A DNA stretch of 64,000 nt from Salinithrix halophila (GTDB lineage Bacteria; Bacillota; Bacilli; Thermoactinomycetales; DSM-45169): NCBI RefSeq assembly GCF_042650125.1, contig NZ_JBHSAP010000007.1, forward strand, positions 248,001-312,000. The letters are read 5' to 3'. This document shows positions 26,546-36,700 of this stretch, in pieces. Within the stretch, counting starts at the first letter, position 1, and each line of letters begins with the position of its first letter. Position numbers and translations under genes: made by a program. The notes under the pieces are model-generated. The model was not told where the DNA came from and made no database searches. It was given only the letters and a program-made list of their open reading frames with translations.

Positions 26546-27685
26546 CTAAACCGCTTTCTCATGATCAGCCAACGCATTCTTTACTTCCAACAGAACTTCT
26601 TCATCCGTTTCCTCTTCAAGGGTTCGGCGAAGTGCTTCAAGTGCCTCTTTTCCGCCAATCCGGCCCAAAGCCCAAGATGCCGTTCCCCGGATAACCGGCC
26701 GAGGGTCCTCTTTGAGCAGCCGGATGAGATCGGCAACAGCTGTCTCATCTTTTAAACGACCCAAAGCGATAATCGCGTTTCGTTGGATAGGTTTTTTTCC
26801 CCGCCAGGACCCTGCCATCGAACCGAAACGCTCCCGGAATTCCCGGTTGCTCATGGAAAGAAGCGGCTTCAAAAGCGGCTTGACTTTGTCGGGATCCGGA
26901 GAAAATTCGGGATGATGCACGAAGTTCTTCTTTTGATTATACGGACAGACCATCTGGCAGGTTTCAAAACCGTACAGGTAGGTACCCAGTTTGTCCCGAT
27001 ACTCCGGCGCCAAAAAGCCTTTAGTTTGGCTAAGGTAGGCGAGACATGCCTGAGAATTGAGCTGTCCGGGAGCGACCAGCGCCCCCGTCGGGCAAGCCTC
27101 GATGCAAGCATTGCAGTCCCCGCAACCTTCGGTGACAGGAGTATCTGGGGGCAGCCAAACATCCGTCAGCATTTCCCCCAGGTAAACCCAAGAACCGAAT
27201 TCCTCCGTGATGAGCGATGTATTCTTCCCGCTCCAACCAAGCCCCGCCCGCTCCGCGACGGCGCGGTCGGAGAGAGAACCAGTGTCCACCATCACTTCGC
27301 AGGCGGCTTCCGGCACCCATTCAAGCAGTTTTTCTTTCAGGGATTCCAACTTCCGTCGCAGCACATGATGGTAATCTTCTCCCCAAGATGCTCGACAAAA
27401 CACCCCCCTGGTTGCTCCGGGTTTCGATACCGGCGGGTCTTCCATCCGGGTCGGGTAGGCGAGGGCGATGGCGATGATCGTCCGCGCCTGAGGCAGGTTC
27501 GCCTGCGGGTCCGTCCGTTTATGGAGGTCCGGCTCCTCAAAGCCGGATTCATAGCCCGCCTCGCGGTGACGGATCAACCGTTCCTTTAGTTCCGTAAAAG
27601 GATCCGCAGAGGCAAATCCGATCTTATCGATGCCTATCCGTTTCGATTCCTCGATCAAAGCTTGTTTTAGCGCTTCTGGACGCAT
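26546..27685 (-). CDS. queG: Epoxyqueuosine reductase QueG
   Basis: A 379-residue cobalamin and iron-sulfur enzyme for the last step of queuosine tRNA modification. The ferredoxin-like cluster motif CGDCNACIEACPTGAL and the second cysteine set near CQMVCPYN are visible. The C-terminal ~70 residues are HEAT-like repeats (ALGRLKDETAVADLIRLL). AGGAGG nine bases upstream selects ATG 27685. No other que genes in the window. Confidence 0.94.
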   Translation of the reverse strand: MRPEALKQALIEESKRIGIDKIGFASADPFTELKERLIRHREAGYESGFEEPDLHKRTDPQANLPQARTIIAIALAYPTRMEDPPVSKPGATRGVFCRASWGEDYHHVLRRKLESLKEKLLEWVPEAACEVMVDTGSLSDRAVAERAGLGWSGKNTSLITEEFGSWVYLGEMLTDVWLPPDTPVTEGCGDCNACIEACPTGALVAPGQLNSQACLAYLSQTKGFLAPEYRDKLGTYLYGFETCQMVCPYNQKKNFVHHPEFSPDPDKVKPLLKPLLSMSNREFRERFGSMAGSWRGKKPIQRNAIIALGRLKDETAVADLIRLLKEDPRPVIRGTASWALGRIGGKEALEALRRTLEEETDEEVLLEVKNALADHEKAV

Positions 27686-27834
27686 CACCTTCACCCTCCT
27701 TTCTTATCATTTATCCCTACCATCATAACATGCAAGAAAAAGACCCGCCGATCTGACACCGGATTGCTACTATCAGTTTATCGGTGGCTCCGGGTCCCCA
27801 TGCTTTCCTAGCGACGGGACAAGAGGAAAATCAC

Positions 27835-28266
27835 TTAGCGCGGAACCGCTCCCCTGGCCAGTTCGTCGCAGCGGTTATTCCACTCGTTATCCGCGTGCCC
27901 CTTCACTTTAATAAATTCCACGTCGTGGCGACGCACTTCACTTAGTAGTTGTTGCCAGAGGTCTCTGTTTTCCACGGGATCTTTTTTGCTGTTCACCCAG
28001 CCGTTCCTCTCCCAGTTGACATACCAACGCTGCTTGAAGCAATTGCAAAGATAGGCGCTGTCCGTGTTCAATTTTACCTTGCAGGGAGATTTTAAGGCGC
28101 GCAGAGCTTTTAAAGCAGCCATCAGCTCCATCCGATTGTTGGTGGTGTTTTTTTCACCGCCTGAGATCTCCTTTTTGTGTTCCCCGTACATCAGAACGGC
28201 GGCCCAACCGCCGGGGCCAGGGTTGCCTGAGCAGGCCCCGTCGGTGTAGATGATCACTTCTTTCAC
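27835..28266 (-). CDS. rnhA: Ribonuclease HI
   Basis: A 143-residue RNase H1 that cuts RNA in RNA-DNA hybrids. Catalytic acids: D in IYTDGACSGNPGPGGW, E in NRMELMAAL, D in NTDSAYL, and the C-terminal D/H region KGHADNEWNNRCDELA. The start is GTG 28266 after AAGGAAGTG, because the core begins immediately downstream. Length agrees with a single-domain enzyme without an HBD extension. It follows the ABC-class ATPase gene by 32 bases. Confidence 0.93.
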   Translation of the reverse strand: MKEVIIYTDGACSGNPGPGGWAAVLMYGEHKKEISGGEKNTTNNRMELMAALKALRALKSPCKVKLNTDSAYLCNCFKQRWYVNWERNGWVNSKKDPVENRDLWQQLLSEVRRHDVEFIKVKGHADNEWNNRCDELARGAVPR

Positions 28267-28298
28267 CGCGTCACTTCCTTTTCTAGAGAGTGCCTCGA

Positions 28299-30005
28299 TC
28301 ATTTCACGCGCAGGGTACGAAGGCGATTGACCGCAGCCGCCAGTTCCAGCTTGCGGGGGAGGGCCAGATCGCCGGGGTGTTGCCCGCGAAAGGGAGAGAT
28401 CGTGTCCAAGCCGGATCGATCGATCTCTTCATAGAGGTTGTCGATCAGGTCAGTGAGGCGTTTCTTTCCGTCAGCCTGTTTTCCCAGCTTTCTCATCAGA
28501 TCTGCCAGCGCCCGAGTCTGAGAAAGGTCAACCAATTGCTCCAGACCCGATAAATCAACAGCGGAGTTTCCAAAGAGGATGGTGGTCAGCCCCTTGGCAT
28601 CCACCTTCTCTTTCCGTCCTTTACTGGGATCGAAACCTTGTCCCAAAGGAATCCGAGGGGTAATCTCCCCGAAAGTGATTCCTCCTTCCACCGTACGGTC
28701 GTTCCTATGGCTGTGAGCGATCGCTTTCGCTTCTTGGGTCACTTCCCGGGGAAGATATTCATCCATCATGATCACCCGGTCTGCCACCTCAAAGTAATCA
28801 CCGGAACCACCCAGAACCAGGACGCTGGAAACCCCTCGCTCTTCGTACAACTGCCGAACTTTATCGATGAAAGGAGTGATCGGCTCCTTCCCCTTGGCCA
28901 CGAGCTTCTGCATCCGACCGTCCCGGATCATGAAGTTGGTAGCGCTGGTGTCCTCGTCGATCAGCAGACAGCTAGCCCCTGCCTCCAGGCTTTCGATAAT
29001 GTTTGTCGCCTGAGAGGTGCTTCCACTGGCATCCTCGGTGGAGAACCGCACCGTATCCCGGTTGAAAGGCAGATTGTTGATAAACGGAGAGATATTCACC
29101 TTTTCCACCCGGCGCCCATCTTCGGCCCGTACCTTGACCGCCGTGTCGGATGTGATGACATATTCCCGACCATCACCGGCCACATGGTCGTACACCCCTC
29201 GTTCCAAAGCCTGGAGTAAGGTGCTTTTTCCATGGTAGCCGCCGCCGACAATCAGGGTGATTCCCTCGGGAATCGCCATTCCCCGCAGCGAATTGCCATG
29301 GGGAAGTTCCAGAGTCACAGCCAAGGATTCCGGGGCCCGAAATTTAACCACCTTGCCAGATTGGAGCGGCCGGTCACTCACTCCACTCTCCCGGGGAAGG
29401 AGAGACTCATCAGCGACAAAAGCGATCCATCCCTTTTCTTCAAGGATTCGCCGGATGGCTTGCTGGTTATCGACCAACTGCATCCGATCCTCTACTGCGG
29501 TCGGATCGAGGGTCTCCTTGGGAAGCGCTTCGTCTACCAGGCGGGGTAAGTCCCTGCATAGCATTTCCTCTGCCTTGCGCCCGAGAACACGCCTGCCGCT
29601 GGCGGGTAAGCCAATGGTAATCCGGATTTCCACGAACCGCTCATTGACCACGACGGCTGTTCGAGGCAGGATCTCCTGCCCCGGGCGATCCACGGTAATC
29701 AGGCCGCTCTTGCCCGTTCCCTTCACGTTAAATGCATACCGGTTGGTCTTTTGCGACCAGATGCGGTTGATCCAATCCTCCAGGGCAATACGCCGATGGG
29801 GTTCCTCAAACCATTCCCGCGGGTACCTGACCCGAGCCTGGGGGATTCGCACCCGGATTCGGGAGGGTGCAGCAAAAGGATCACCCTGTACATAGTCAAT
29901 GTATAGGCGGAATCCCGGGAAATCGTATTCCCCCTGCAAATCTTTGTAAGCTTTGTATCCGCGACCATCGATGCGGTTCAGTATCTGTCTCAGTCGATCC
30001 AACAT
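28299..30005 (-). CDS. Predicted ATPase of the ABC class (COG3044-like)
   Basis: A 568-residue cytoplasmic protein. Its P-loop is GGGYHGKSTLL (residues ~256-266), a signature found in this solitary ABC-class ATPase family. Other conserved pieces are INNLPFNRDTVRFSTEDASGS and CLLIDEDTSATNFMIRD. The function is unknown in the family. ATG 30005 is preceded by GGAGGAGG. It is in a row with rnhA downstream and a uracil-DNA glycosylase upstream, which hints at nucleic-acid maintenance but proves nothing. Confidence 0.88.
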   Translation of the reverse strand: MLDRLRQILNRIDGRGYKAYKDLQGEYDFPGFRLYIDYVQGDPFAAPSRIRVRIPQARVRYPREWFEEPHRRIALEDWINRIWSQKTNRYAFNVKGTGKSGLITVDRPGQEILPRTAVVVNERFVEIRITIGLPASGRRVLGRKAEEMLCRDLPRLVDEALPKETLDPTAVEDRMQLVDNQQAIRRILEEKGWIAFVADESLLPRESGVSDRPLQSGKVVKFRAPESLAVTLELPHGNSLRGMAIPEGITLIVGGGYHGKSTLLQALERGVYDHVAGDGREYVITSDTAVKVRAEDGRRVEKVNISPFINNLPFNRDTVRFSTEDASGSTSQATNIIESLEAGASCLLIDEDTSATNFMIRDGRMQKLVAKGKEPITPFIDKVRQLYEERGVSSVLVLGGSGDYFEVADRVIMMDEYLPREVTQEAKAIAHSHRNDRTVEGGITFGEITPRIPLGQGFDPSKGRKEKVDAKGLTTILFGNSAVDLSGLEQLVDLSQTRALADLMRKLGKQADGKKRLTDLIDNLYEEIDRSGLDTISPFRGQHPGDLALPRKLELAAAVNRLRTLRVK

Positions 30006-30079
30006 GCGTTCCTCCTCCGGTGCGGTTTTTCATTCCTATTTTTCCTCATGACCGAACCGGCCAAACGGAATCAAACCGA

Positions 30080-30685
30080 TTACTCGTCCTTCCCTTCGGG
30101 CTCAAGCGCGGTTGCCGCTTCCTTTTCCGTCTCTGCCAAGATAGCCCGGTAAGCGTCACGGATCGCTTGGAAATCCTCCCAGGCGTCCCGCTTTCCTGCC
30201 GGATTTCGCAACAGGTAGGCGGGATGGAAGGTAGGCATCATACGGACCCCTTTTCGCTCAAACCATTGCCCCCTGATACGGGTGATGCGTGCTCGGGGAT
30301 CGATCAGCGCCCGGGTGGGAGCTGAGCCCAGGGTAATGAGCAACCGGGGGCGAATTGCAATGAACTGTTCCCGCAAGATGGTCTTGCAGGTTTCCATCTC
30401 TTCCTCCTTCGGCGTGCGATTCCCCGGCGGACGGCATTTGACGATATTAGTGATGAACACTTCCTCCCGTGGGATTTCCGCAGCTTCCAGCATCCGGTTC
30501 AGTAACTGCCCTGCTCGTCCCACAAAAGGACGCCCCTGCCGGTCCTCATCAGCTCCCGGACCTTCCCCCACGAACAGGAGGGGAGAGTGGGGGTTCCCTT
30601 CCCCCATCACGATCCGGGTTCGCCCCGCATGAAGGGGGCAGCGGATGCAATCGGCATAACGACGATGTACGGCCTCCAGATCCAC
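30080..30685 (-). CDS. Uracil-DNA glycosylase, family 4-like (Fe-S)
   Basis: A 201-residue DNA repair enzyme removing uracil from DNA. Motif A is GEGPGADEDRQGRPFVG and motif B is HPAYLLR. Four cysteines at the expected places (CIRC at the N-terminus, VKCRPPGN and METCKT) would hold a [4Fe-4S] cluster. GTG start after AGGAGAGG. The acidic, glutamate-rich tail is not conserved in the family. Confidence 0.93.
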   Translation of the reverse strand: MDLEAVHRRYADCIRCPLHAGRTRIVMGEGNPHSPLLFVGEGPGADEDRQGRPFVGRAGQLLNRMLEAAEIPREEVFITNIVKCRPPGNRTPKEEEMETCKTILREQFIAIRPRLLITLGSAPTRALIDPRARITRIRGQWFERKGVRMMPTFHPAYLLRNPAGKRDAWEDFQAIRDAYRAILAETEKEAATALEPEGKDE

Positions 30686-30894
30686 GATCCACCTCTCCTT
30701 TTTCTGCTTCCGGTTCAGGCAAAATCTTCATCCCTATTATCTCACAAGGCCTGCTGGTCTGCCATGGGGGCGTTTATTCACAGGCCATCCCATGGTATAA
30801 TGACAAAATATCTGCTTCTTTACGTACCTTTCACCTCTTCTTCACACCGTACCGGTATCCTATTGGATGGTGAATGACAAAGGAGATGATCCGT

Positions 30895-31740
30895 TTGTCG
30901 AACCTCGCATATCCCTTATTTGTATCTGACATCGACGGGACACTGGTCACCGAGTTTAAAGCGATTCCCGCAGCTAACCGGGCAAGCATCGCCGAATTCC
31001 GTCAACGGGGCGGACAGTTCACCTTGGCGACAGGACGCAGTTTTGCAGAAGCTAAGCGGTTTATCGAGGAACTACATGTCGAGTTGCCCGTCATCCTGTG
31101 CAACGGCGGCATTCTTTTCGACCCTCAATCCAATACCCTCACCCCTGTGGCTACGATTGACCGGGACATAGTTTTTGATGCTCTCGCCCATTTAAGAAGG
31201 ATCGCCCCACCGATCGATATCTTTATCTACACAACGGAACTCGTCTACGCTACGGGAATCAGTCCCGCAACCCAGGCTGCAGTGGAAGCCGGCGTGGAGT
31301 CGGGTGAGTTTCCTTTGGAGATTGTCTCCTCCTATGACCGCCTTCCCCAGGTGCCTTGGATTAAGCTGGTGGTTGTCGCGGATAACCGGTGGATGCCCGA
31401 CCTGCACCGATGGGCTGAAACTACCGACTATCCCCTCGAATTCGTCCAGTCATCGGACAATTACTTCGAGATTCTCCCCCGGGGGATCTCCAAAGGAAAT
31501 GCCGTCCGGGCACTGACAGAAACCCTTGACCTTACACCGGCTTCTGCCGCCGTCATCGGCGATCACTTAAATGACCTGTCGATGGTTCGGGTCGCCGGCA
31601 AATCCGCCGCCGTAGCCAACGCCCACCCCCACCTGATTCAGGCAGCCGACCATATCATGCCTAGCAATGAGGAAGCAGGGGTTTCCCAATTTATCGATAA
31701 CCACGTGCTGATCCCTACCGAAACGGCCCAAAAAAGATAA
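30895..31740 (+). CDS. Cof-type HAD hydrolase
   Basis: A 281-residue cytoplasmic HAD phosphatase of the Cof (class IIB cap) group. Motif I is FVSDIDGTLVT, motif II is FTLATGRS, and the C-terminal metal site is VIGDHLNDLSMV. TTG 30895 is chosen for AAAGGAG nine bases upstream; a few earlier in-frame codons exist. Likely acts on sugar or coenzyme phosphates; substrate unknown. It is monocistronic and followed by a strong terminator. Confidence 0.9.
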   Translation: MSNLAYPLFVSDIDGTLVTEFKAIPAANRASIAEFRQRGGQFTLATGRSFAEAKRFIEELHVELPVILCNGGILFDPQSNTLTPVATIDRDIVFDALAHLRRIAPPIDIFIYTTELVYATGISPATQAAVEAGVESGEFPLEIVSSYDRLPQVPWIKLVVVADNRWMPDLHRWAETTDYPLEFVQSSDNYFEILPRGISKGNAVRALTETLDLTPASAAVIGDHLNDLSMVRVAGKSAAVANAHPHLIQAADHIMPSNEEAGVSQFIDNHVLIPTETAQKR

Positions 31741-31756
31741 CAACCCGGATGAAAAT

Positions 31757-31795
31757 AACGGCCCTTCTCCGCAAGGAAGGGCCGTTTTCTTGTTT
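31757..31795 (+). terminator. Terminator after the Cof hydrolase gene
   Basis: AACGGCCCTTC pairs with GAAGGGCCGTT, followed by TTCTTGTTT. Confidence 0.92.
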
Positions 31796-31883
31796 GCAAA
31801 AAAACCTCTTGGAGCATAAGTATAGTGCCCTACATACCCTGATGGAAAGCGATCGACCCAAATCAGTTGGATGGTGATCATGA

Positions 31884-32324
31884 ATGAGACACTTTGTGAG
31901 TCAAAATGAAAGCTGGCGCCCTGTGACGACAGAGACCTATCGCAGCCTGTACAGCGAACAAATGGTTTGTTCGATGAGCACACAACTGTTTCATATTCCC
32001 GAAACCAAAGATTTAAGAGGGAATGAAGAGATGCACAGAGACCTGATTCCGGCCTCCTATCATCGAGTCACCGCAGCCGGATCCGCCCAGAGGCTTTTCA
32101 ACGGAGAATACGCCCCGTCTATTGTGAAAACCTTGATGGACTGTATAGAAAACGCCCAACGGCGAGACCGCGGTGTTCGTGCCGGTTTAACCATCATGAG
32201 AACCGCTGCCCCCGCTACTTACCAACCCTTCATTCAAACGATTATAGGTTGGCAGAATTCCGCTGAGCGACACTTACAGAATGCTAAACAGTACGCGATG
32301 CGTATGACGGCACCAACCAGGTAA
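31884..32324 (+). CDS. Hypothetical protein, no family recognised
   Basis: A 146-codon frame. The C-terminal ~95 residues look alpha-helical and soluble (SIVKTLMDCIENAQRRDRG...WQNSAERHLQNAKQYAMR). ATG 31884 lacks a good ribosome-binding site; ATG 32031 has AGAGGGA at suitable distance and would give 97 residues starting MHRDLIPASYHR, so the shorter product is quite possible. No signal peptide or membrane segment. A terminator follows. Confidence 0.55.
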   Translation: MRHFVSQNESWRPVTTETYRSLYSEQMVCSMSTQLFHIPETKDLRGNEEMHRDLIPASYHRVTAAGSAQRLFNGEYAPSIVKTLMDCIENAQRRDRGVRAGLTIMRTAAPATYQPFIQTIIGWQNSAERHLQNAKQYAMRMTAPTR

Positions 32325-32347
32325 TCATCCAATAAACAAAACAAAAA

Positions 32348-32375
32348 ACGGGCCCAAAAAAGGCCCCTTTTTTTA
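32348..32375. terminator. Bidirectional terminator between the hypothetical gene and tRNA-Pro
   Basis: GGGCC/GGCCC stem flanked by A/T runs on both sides (TTTTTTT to the right, TTTTTTGTTTTG on the minus strand). Confidence 0.75.
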
Positions 32376-32378
32376 TGA

Positions 32379-32455
32379 TGGTCGGGGCGACAGGATTTGA
32401 ACCTGCGACCCCCTGCTCCCAAAGCAGGTGCTCTGCCAAGCTGAGCCACGCCCCG
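32379..32455 (-). tRNA. tRNA-Pro (anticodon TGG)
   Basis: A 77-nt cloverleaf on the minus strand with acceptor CGGGGCG/CGCCCCG, anticodon loop TTTGGGA (TGG), T-arm GGTTCAAATCC and an encoded CCA end. It is a single tRNA gene. Confidence 0.97.
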
Positions 32456-32631
32456 AAATATTGGTGCGGTGAAGTTCTACAACCAAAATACAGATCACTT
32501 TTAAGCACTCTAGCCGAATCAAACACCGCGACTTACATTATACCGCAGGACATGGGAGAATGGCAAGCATAAAAAACCTGGAAGGTGATAGGAATCCACC
32601 CTTACCTATGTCTTTGCGGCCAGATACCCTG

Positions 32632-33663
32632 TCACTTCCCGATGTTCCCCGTCATTGTGTTCCCCTGTTTTCCGCATTCCCGCACCACAGGTCCGGCGAT
32701 GCCGGTAAAGATGTTACCGCTTACGTTGTTTTGACTGGATTGTTCCAAAATATCCACCCCGGTCCCCCCCGCCCCCCGGATAATGTTCCCGGTGATCGCG
32801 TTGTAGGCCGATCCGATCAGGACGATACCATCCTTCGCGGGATAACGCATGTTATTGCCTGTAATGGTACAGTAAGCGCAATCCAGCAAGCGGATACCCG
32901 TCTCCACGCGGTTGAAAGTATTGCCATCAATGGAGACATGGCGGTAGCGGTAGGCTTCCACTCCTTCCCCGGTCAGACTGTCGAAATGGTTATTCGCGAT
33001 CCGAATATAAGCGTGGTATACGCCATCTGCTTTCGCATGACTTCCGACCCCCCGGTACCAGCCCCCGGTAAAGGTACATCCCTGGATGAGGATATTACGG
33101 CAATGGGTATAATCATAGGGGCCAAACCAAGGGAAAGCGGCGGGAGAAAGCATCAGGTCAAGCTGAATGGCTTCGCTCCATCGGCGGGTTAGTGTAAAAC
33201 CGTGGAAGTAACAACCACTCACTTCCGCATGGTCCACCCCGTTCAGCTCGATGCCATGCCAATCACGCACATCCAGTACCCGCACGTCCCGAATCTTGAT
33301 ATCGCGGGCATGACCGATGGCGATCACCGTGCATTTGACCTCATTCAAGTTCATACGGGCGTCCCAGGTTCCCCCGTTAATTTCGATATTCTCACTCCCG
33401 TCATATCCGCCCTTCCCATTCGTTCCATTGATGATCATGGCATTCGTTGGGGCCGCCCGGCGGATCAACGCATTTTTCTCCAAAACCATGGTGGTTAGGC
33501 TGTAAATCCTCAGGGTCTGGTAGACGGCATAGGTACCGCCAGGAACGGCGACAGTTCCGCCACCGGCATCCCTGGCAGCATCCAAAGCTCTTTGAATCGC
33601 CGGAGCGTCATCGCTCTTTCCATCTGCAACGGCACCGAAATCGGTGACATCAAATCGGGTCAC
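32632..33663 (-). CDS. Right-handed beta-helix protein (pectate-lyase-3 type)
   Basis: About 343 residues. The N-terminal FDVTDFGAVADGKSDDAPAI motif is the start of the Pectate_lyase_3 fold used by polysaccharide lyases and glycoside hydrolases; the remainder is a run of parallel beta-helix turns (ISGNNM/ITGNII/VSGNIF-type repeats). No signal peptide. GTG 33663 has better ribosome-binding spacing than ATG 33669. It lies beside the heparinase-like and GH5 genes, so a carbohydrate substrate is likely; the active-site residues are not identifiable by eye. Confidence 0.82.
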   Translation of the reverse strand: MTRFDVTDFGAVADGKSDDAPAIQRALDAARDAGGGTVAVPGGTYAVYQTLRIYSLTTMVLEKNALIRRAAPTNAMIINGTNGKGGYDGSENIEINGGTWDARMNLNEVKCTVIAIGHARDIKIRDVRVLDVRDWHGIELNGVDHAEVSGCYFHGFTLTRRWSEAIQLDLMLSPAAFPWFGPYDYTHCRNILIQGCTFTGGWYRGVGSHAKADGVYHAYIRIANNHFDSLTGEGVEAYRYRHVSIDGNTFNRVETGIRLLDCAYCTITGNNMRYPAKDGIVLIGSAYNAITGNIIRGAGGTGVDILEQSSQNNVSGNIFTGIAGPVVRECGKQGNTMTGNIGK

Positions 33664-33791
33664 GCCCATTCCCCCTGAAAATTGGTTTTTTAGACAGTTT
33701 CCCGTCCTTGAGCTTGAAGGATCCCCTTAATATCATAATATTGAAAATACATGCGGGTGGACAGCGCTTTTCGCCCGAAGGAGTCAAGAGT

Positions 33792-36700
33792 ATGAAAGGT
33801 TGGATCCTGCTAGTCTTCCTATTATTTGCCCTCGCTTCGACAATCCCCTTCCGGGCGCGGGCGGAAATCCAGCCGCCCGCCAAGACCCGAACCACTTGGT
33901 ATACGGCAAATAAGGTAGCCAATGCACGGCGCAACATCGAAAAATATGACTGGGCCCGAGAGACCCGGGACAACGCGGTCCAGGAAGCGGACAAATACCT
34001 AGCCTGGGGAGCGGAAAGGCTCTGGAAAACCGTCACCCCTCAATCGCTTCCTCGTAGCTTTGCTGTCAATTTGCAGAAGGGCTCCCCCATCACGGGGGAA
34101 GAATTTAATAAAAAGTACGGATACCGGGGATGGTTGGCGGATCCGAAGAATGAGCCTTGGAAGTTGACCGACCCCTCTAGCGGTTACCGATTTCCCACGA
34201 ACGACTTCGCTTCCTATTATGAAAGCGGTCTGGACGAACACGGGATTTTCGACCCCAAACGGGCCGATAAACGTTTTCTTAAAAATGAACTCTACCCGGA
34301 AAGAGGGGAAAATTGGGGCGTCGACGACGGTACCGGATGGGTAGATCGGGAGGGGAACCGCTGGACGTTTGTCGCCTACTACAACCACTGGCACATCTGG
34401 CATGGAGGGGTGGTTGACACGGCCTTGCGTGCCTTCCGGGACGCCTATATTTACACGGGAGATCTCCAATACGCCCGCATAGGAACGATCCTCCTCGACC
34501 GGATCGCTGATGTTTATCCGGCGATGGATCTTTCAGCCTACGATCCAAAAATCTATCTCAACTCCCACGGCGGCACCGGCAAGGGAAAAATTCGAGGGAG
34601 CATCTGGGAAGCCACCGCCGTTACCGAATATCTAGCCGCTTATGACGCCTTCTTCCCCGGAATGGAAGCATCGGGGGCTGTCGACTTTCTAAGGGAAAAA
34701 GCGGGCCAATATCGATTGGAAAACCCCAAAGACAATATGGCCGCTGTGCGGAAGAACATTGAAGACGGCCTCTTCCGTCAGATTTTCCCCTCGGTGAAAG
34801 AAGCCAAAATCCGAGGTAACTTTGGTATGCACCAACGGACACTAGCCATGGCGGCAGTCGTATTGGATGAACCGGAAACCTCGGAAGCATGGATCGATTG
34901 GATCTTTCAATACGGACAGCTCTTTTCCCACCCGGACTGGCGATTGACCGGAGGCAATGTGCTTACCACTCTCGTCGATCAAGTGGATCGAGACGGCTTT
35001 GGAGACGAACCCTCGACACAATACAACAGTTACTGGCTAGGTCAGATCCGCGGCGTTGCCGACATCCTGGAGGGATATGACCGGTATCCGGAAGCTAACC
35101 TCTATAAAAACCCGAAGTTCAAAAAAATGTTTGACACCCGGTGGCCCCTTATCATGGGAGACCGCTACACCCCCACCATCGGGGACTCCTTCAAGTCAGG
35201 AAATCCGAGAATCGTCGGCACATCCGCAGAGCACGTAAGAGCCTTTGAAACATTCGGTGACCCCGTTTATGCCCAGGCGGCACACTATCTGAATGGCCAA
35301 TCCCTCGACGGACTGCACGGGGACATCTTTTCTCCTGATCCGGAAAAGGTTAAGCGAGAGATCGGGCAAGTGATTTCCTCCCGAGGAACCCTAAACCCCG
35401 CAAGTGACAATCGGACCGGGTTCGGCTTTGCCGCTCTACGGGACGGCCGAGACCTCGAGCCAAAAGAAGGGCTCTCCCTCTCCTTTTCTGATCTCACGCT
35501 CCAAGAAGCCGGCGGGGAAATATCAGACCACCAGGGGTCTCTCTACCTGGAAACCGATGAACAGGCGAAACGGATCCCTGAAGCCTTCCAGCTTCCCGAG
35601 GATTACTTTGCAGACAGTGAAACCCTGCGTATGGCAGCTGACCGGGAAGGAAAACAAATTACCTTCTCCTTCCGCACCCCAAAAAGCGACCGCTTTTGGC
35701 TCAACCTGGACATCTTGCGAGCAGTGGACCATGGTCAGTATAAGGTAATTCTAGACGGCAACCGATTGGGTGAAGTCGACTTTTTCGGTGACACCGGGAA
35801 AACCCGGCCCATCTCCCTGGGCAGTACTTTTCTCGATGCCGGAAAACATACACTCTCCTTTATCAATATCGGCAAAAACAAAAATGCCTCGGGCTACGGA
35901 CTCGGACTTTCTCGGCTTCTCCTGCAAACCAAGCAAGAGAAAAAACATCGAATCCAATCCGCGCAGGAAGACAACAAACGGGGGCTCTGGCTCTATTACG
36001 GCCGCAACATTGTCGGACGCCACGGGCATAAAGACACCCTCAACCTAGGCTTCCACGCCTTCGGTCTCGACCTCTCCCCCGACTTGGGCTACCCAGCGGA
36101 TTTCAAAACCCGGACAGAATGGGTTTCCAATACGGTCAGCCACAATACGGTCGTCGTGGACAAAGGGAAACAAAAGGATCACTGGGTCGGCATCCCCCGG
36201 CACTTTGAAGGGGGAGGGAAGGTCCAGATTGCCGACGTAGAGGCCCCCCGGGTCTATCCTCAAACCGAACGTTATCGCCGCACCACCGCTATGGTGAAGA
36301 TCGACGAAAATACTTCCTACGCCGTGGATTTCTTTCGCATCAAGGGAGGACAGAACCACCACTTCAGCTTTCACGGAGCCGAAGGGGATGTGACCACCGG
36401 CGGGTTAGACCTTATCCCTCAGGAAACAGGGACCTATGCCGGGCCGGATGTCCCCTTCGGTCAACGGGAACCGGATCAGCCGGAAGGCTGGAACTACGCC
36501 GGAAGCGGTTTCCATTACTTAACCCGAGTAGAGCGTGACGAACAACCGGCAAGCCCTTTCTTTGTCGACTGGAAGGTGAAAGACACCTGGAATGTGCTGC
36601 CGACAAAACGGGATATCCACCTTCGCCTTACCATGCTGAACCCGGTGAACGAAGTCGCCCTCGCCGACGGACAGCCGCCCAACTTGCCGGGAAATCCTGA

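Noticed and set aside
32234..32526. Short frames overlapping tRNA-Pro
   Set aside because: They read through the tRNA gene and its terminator.
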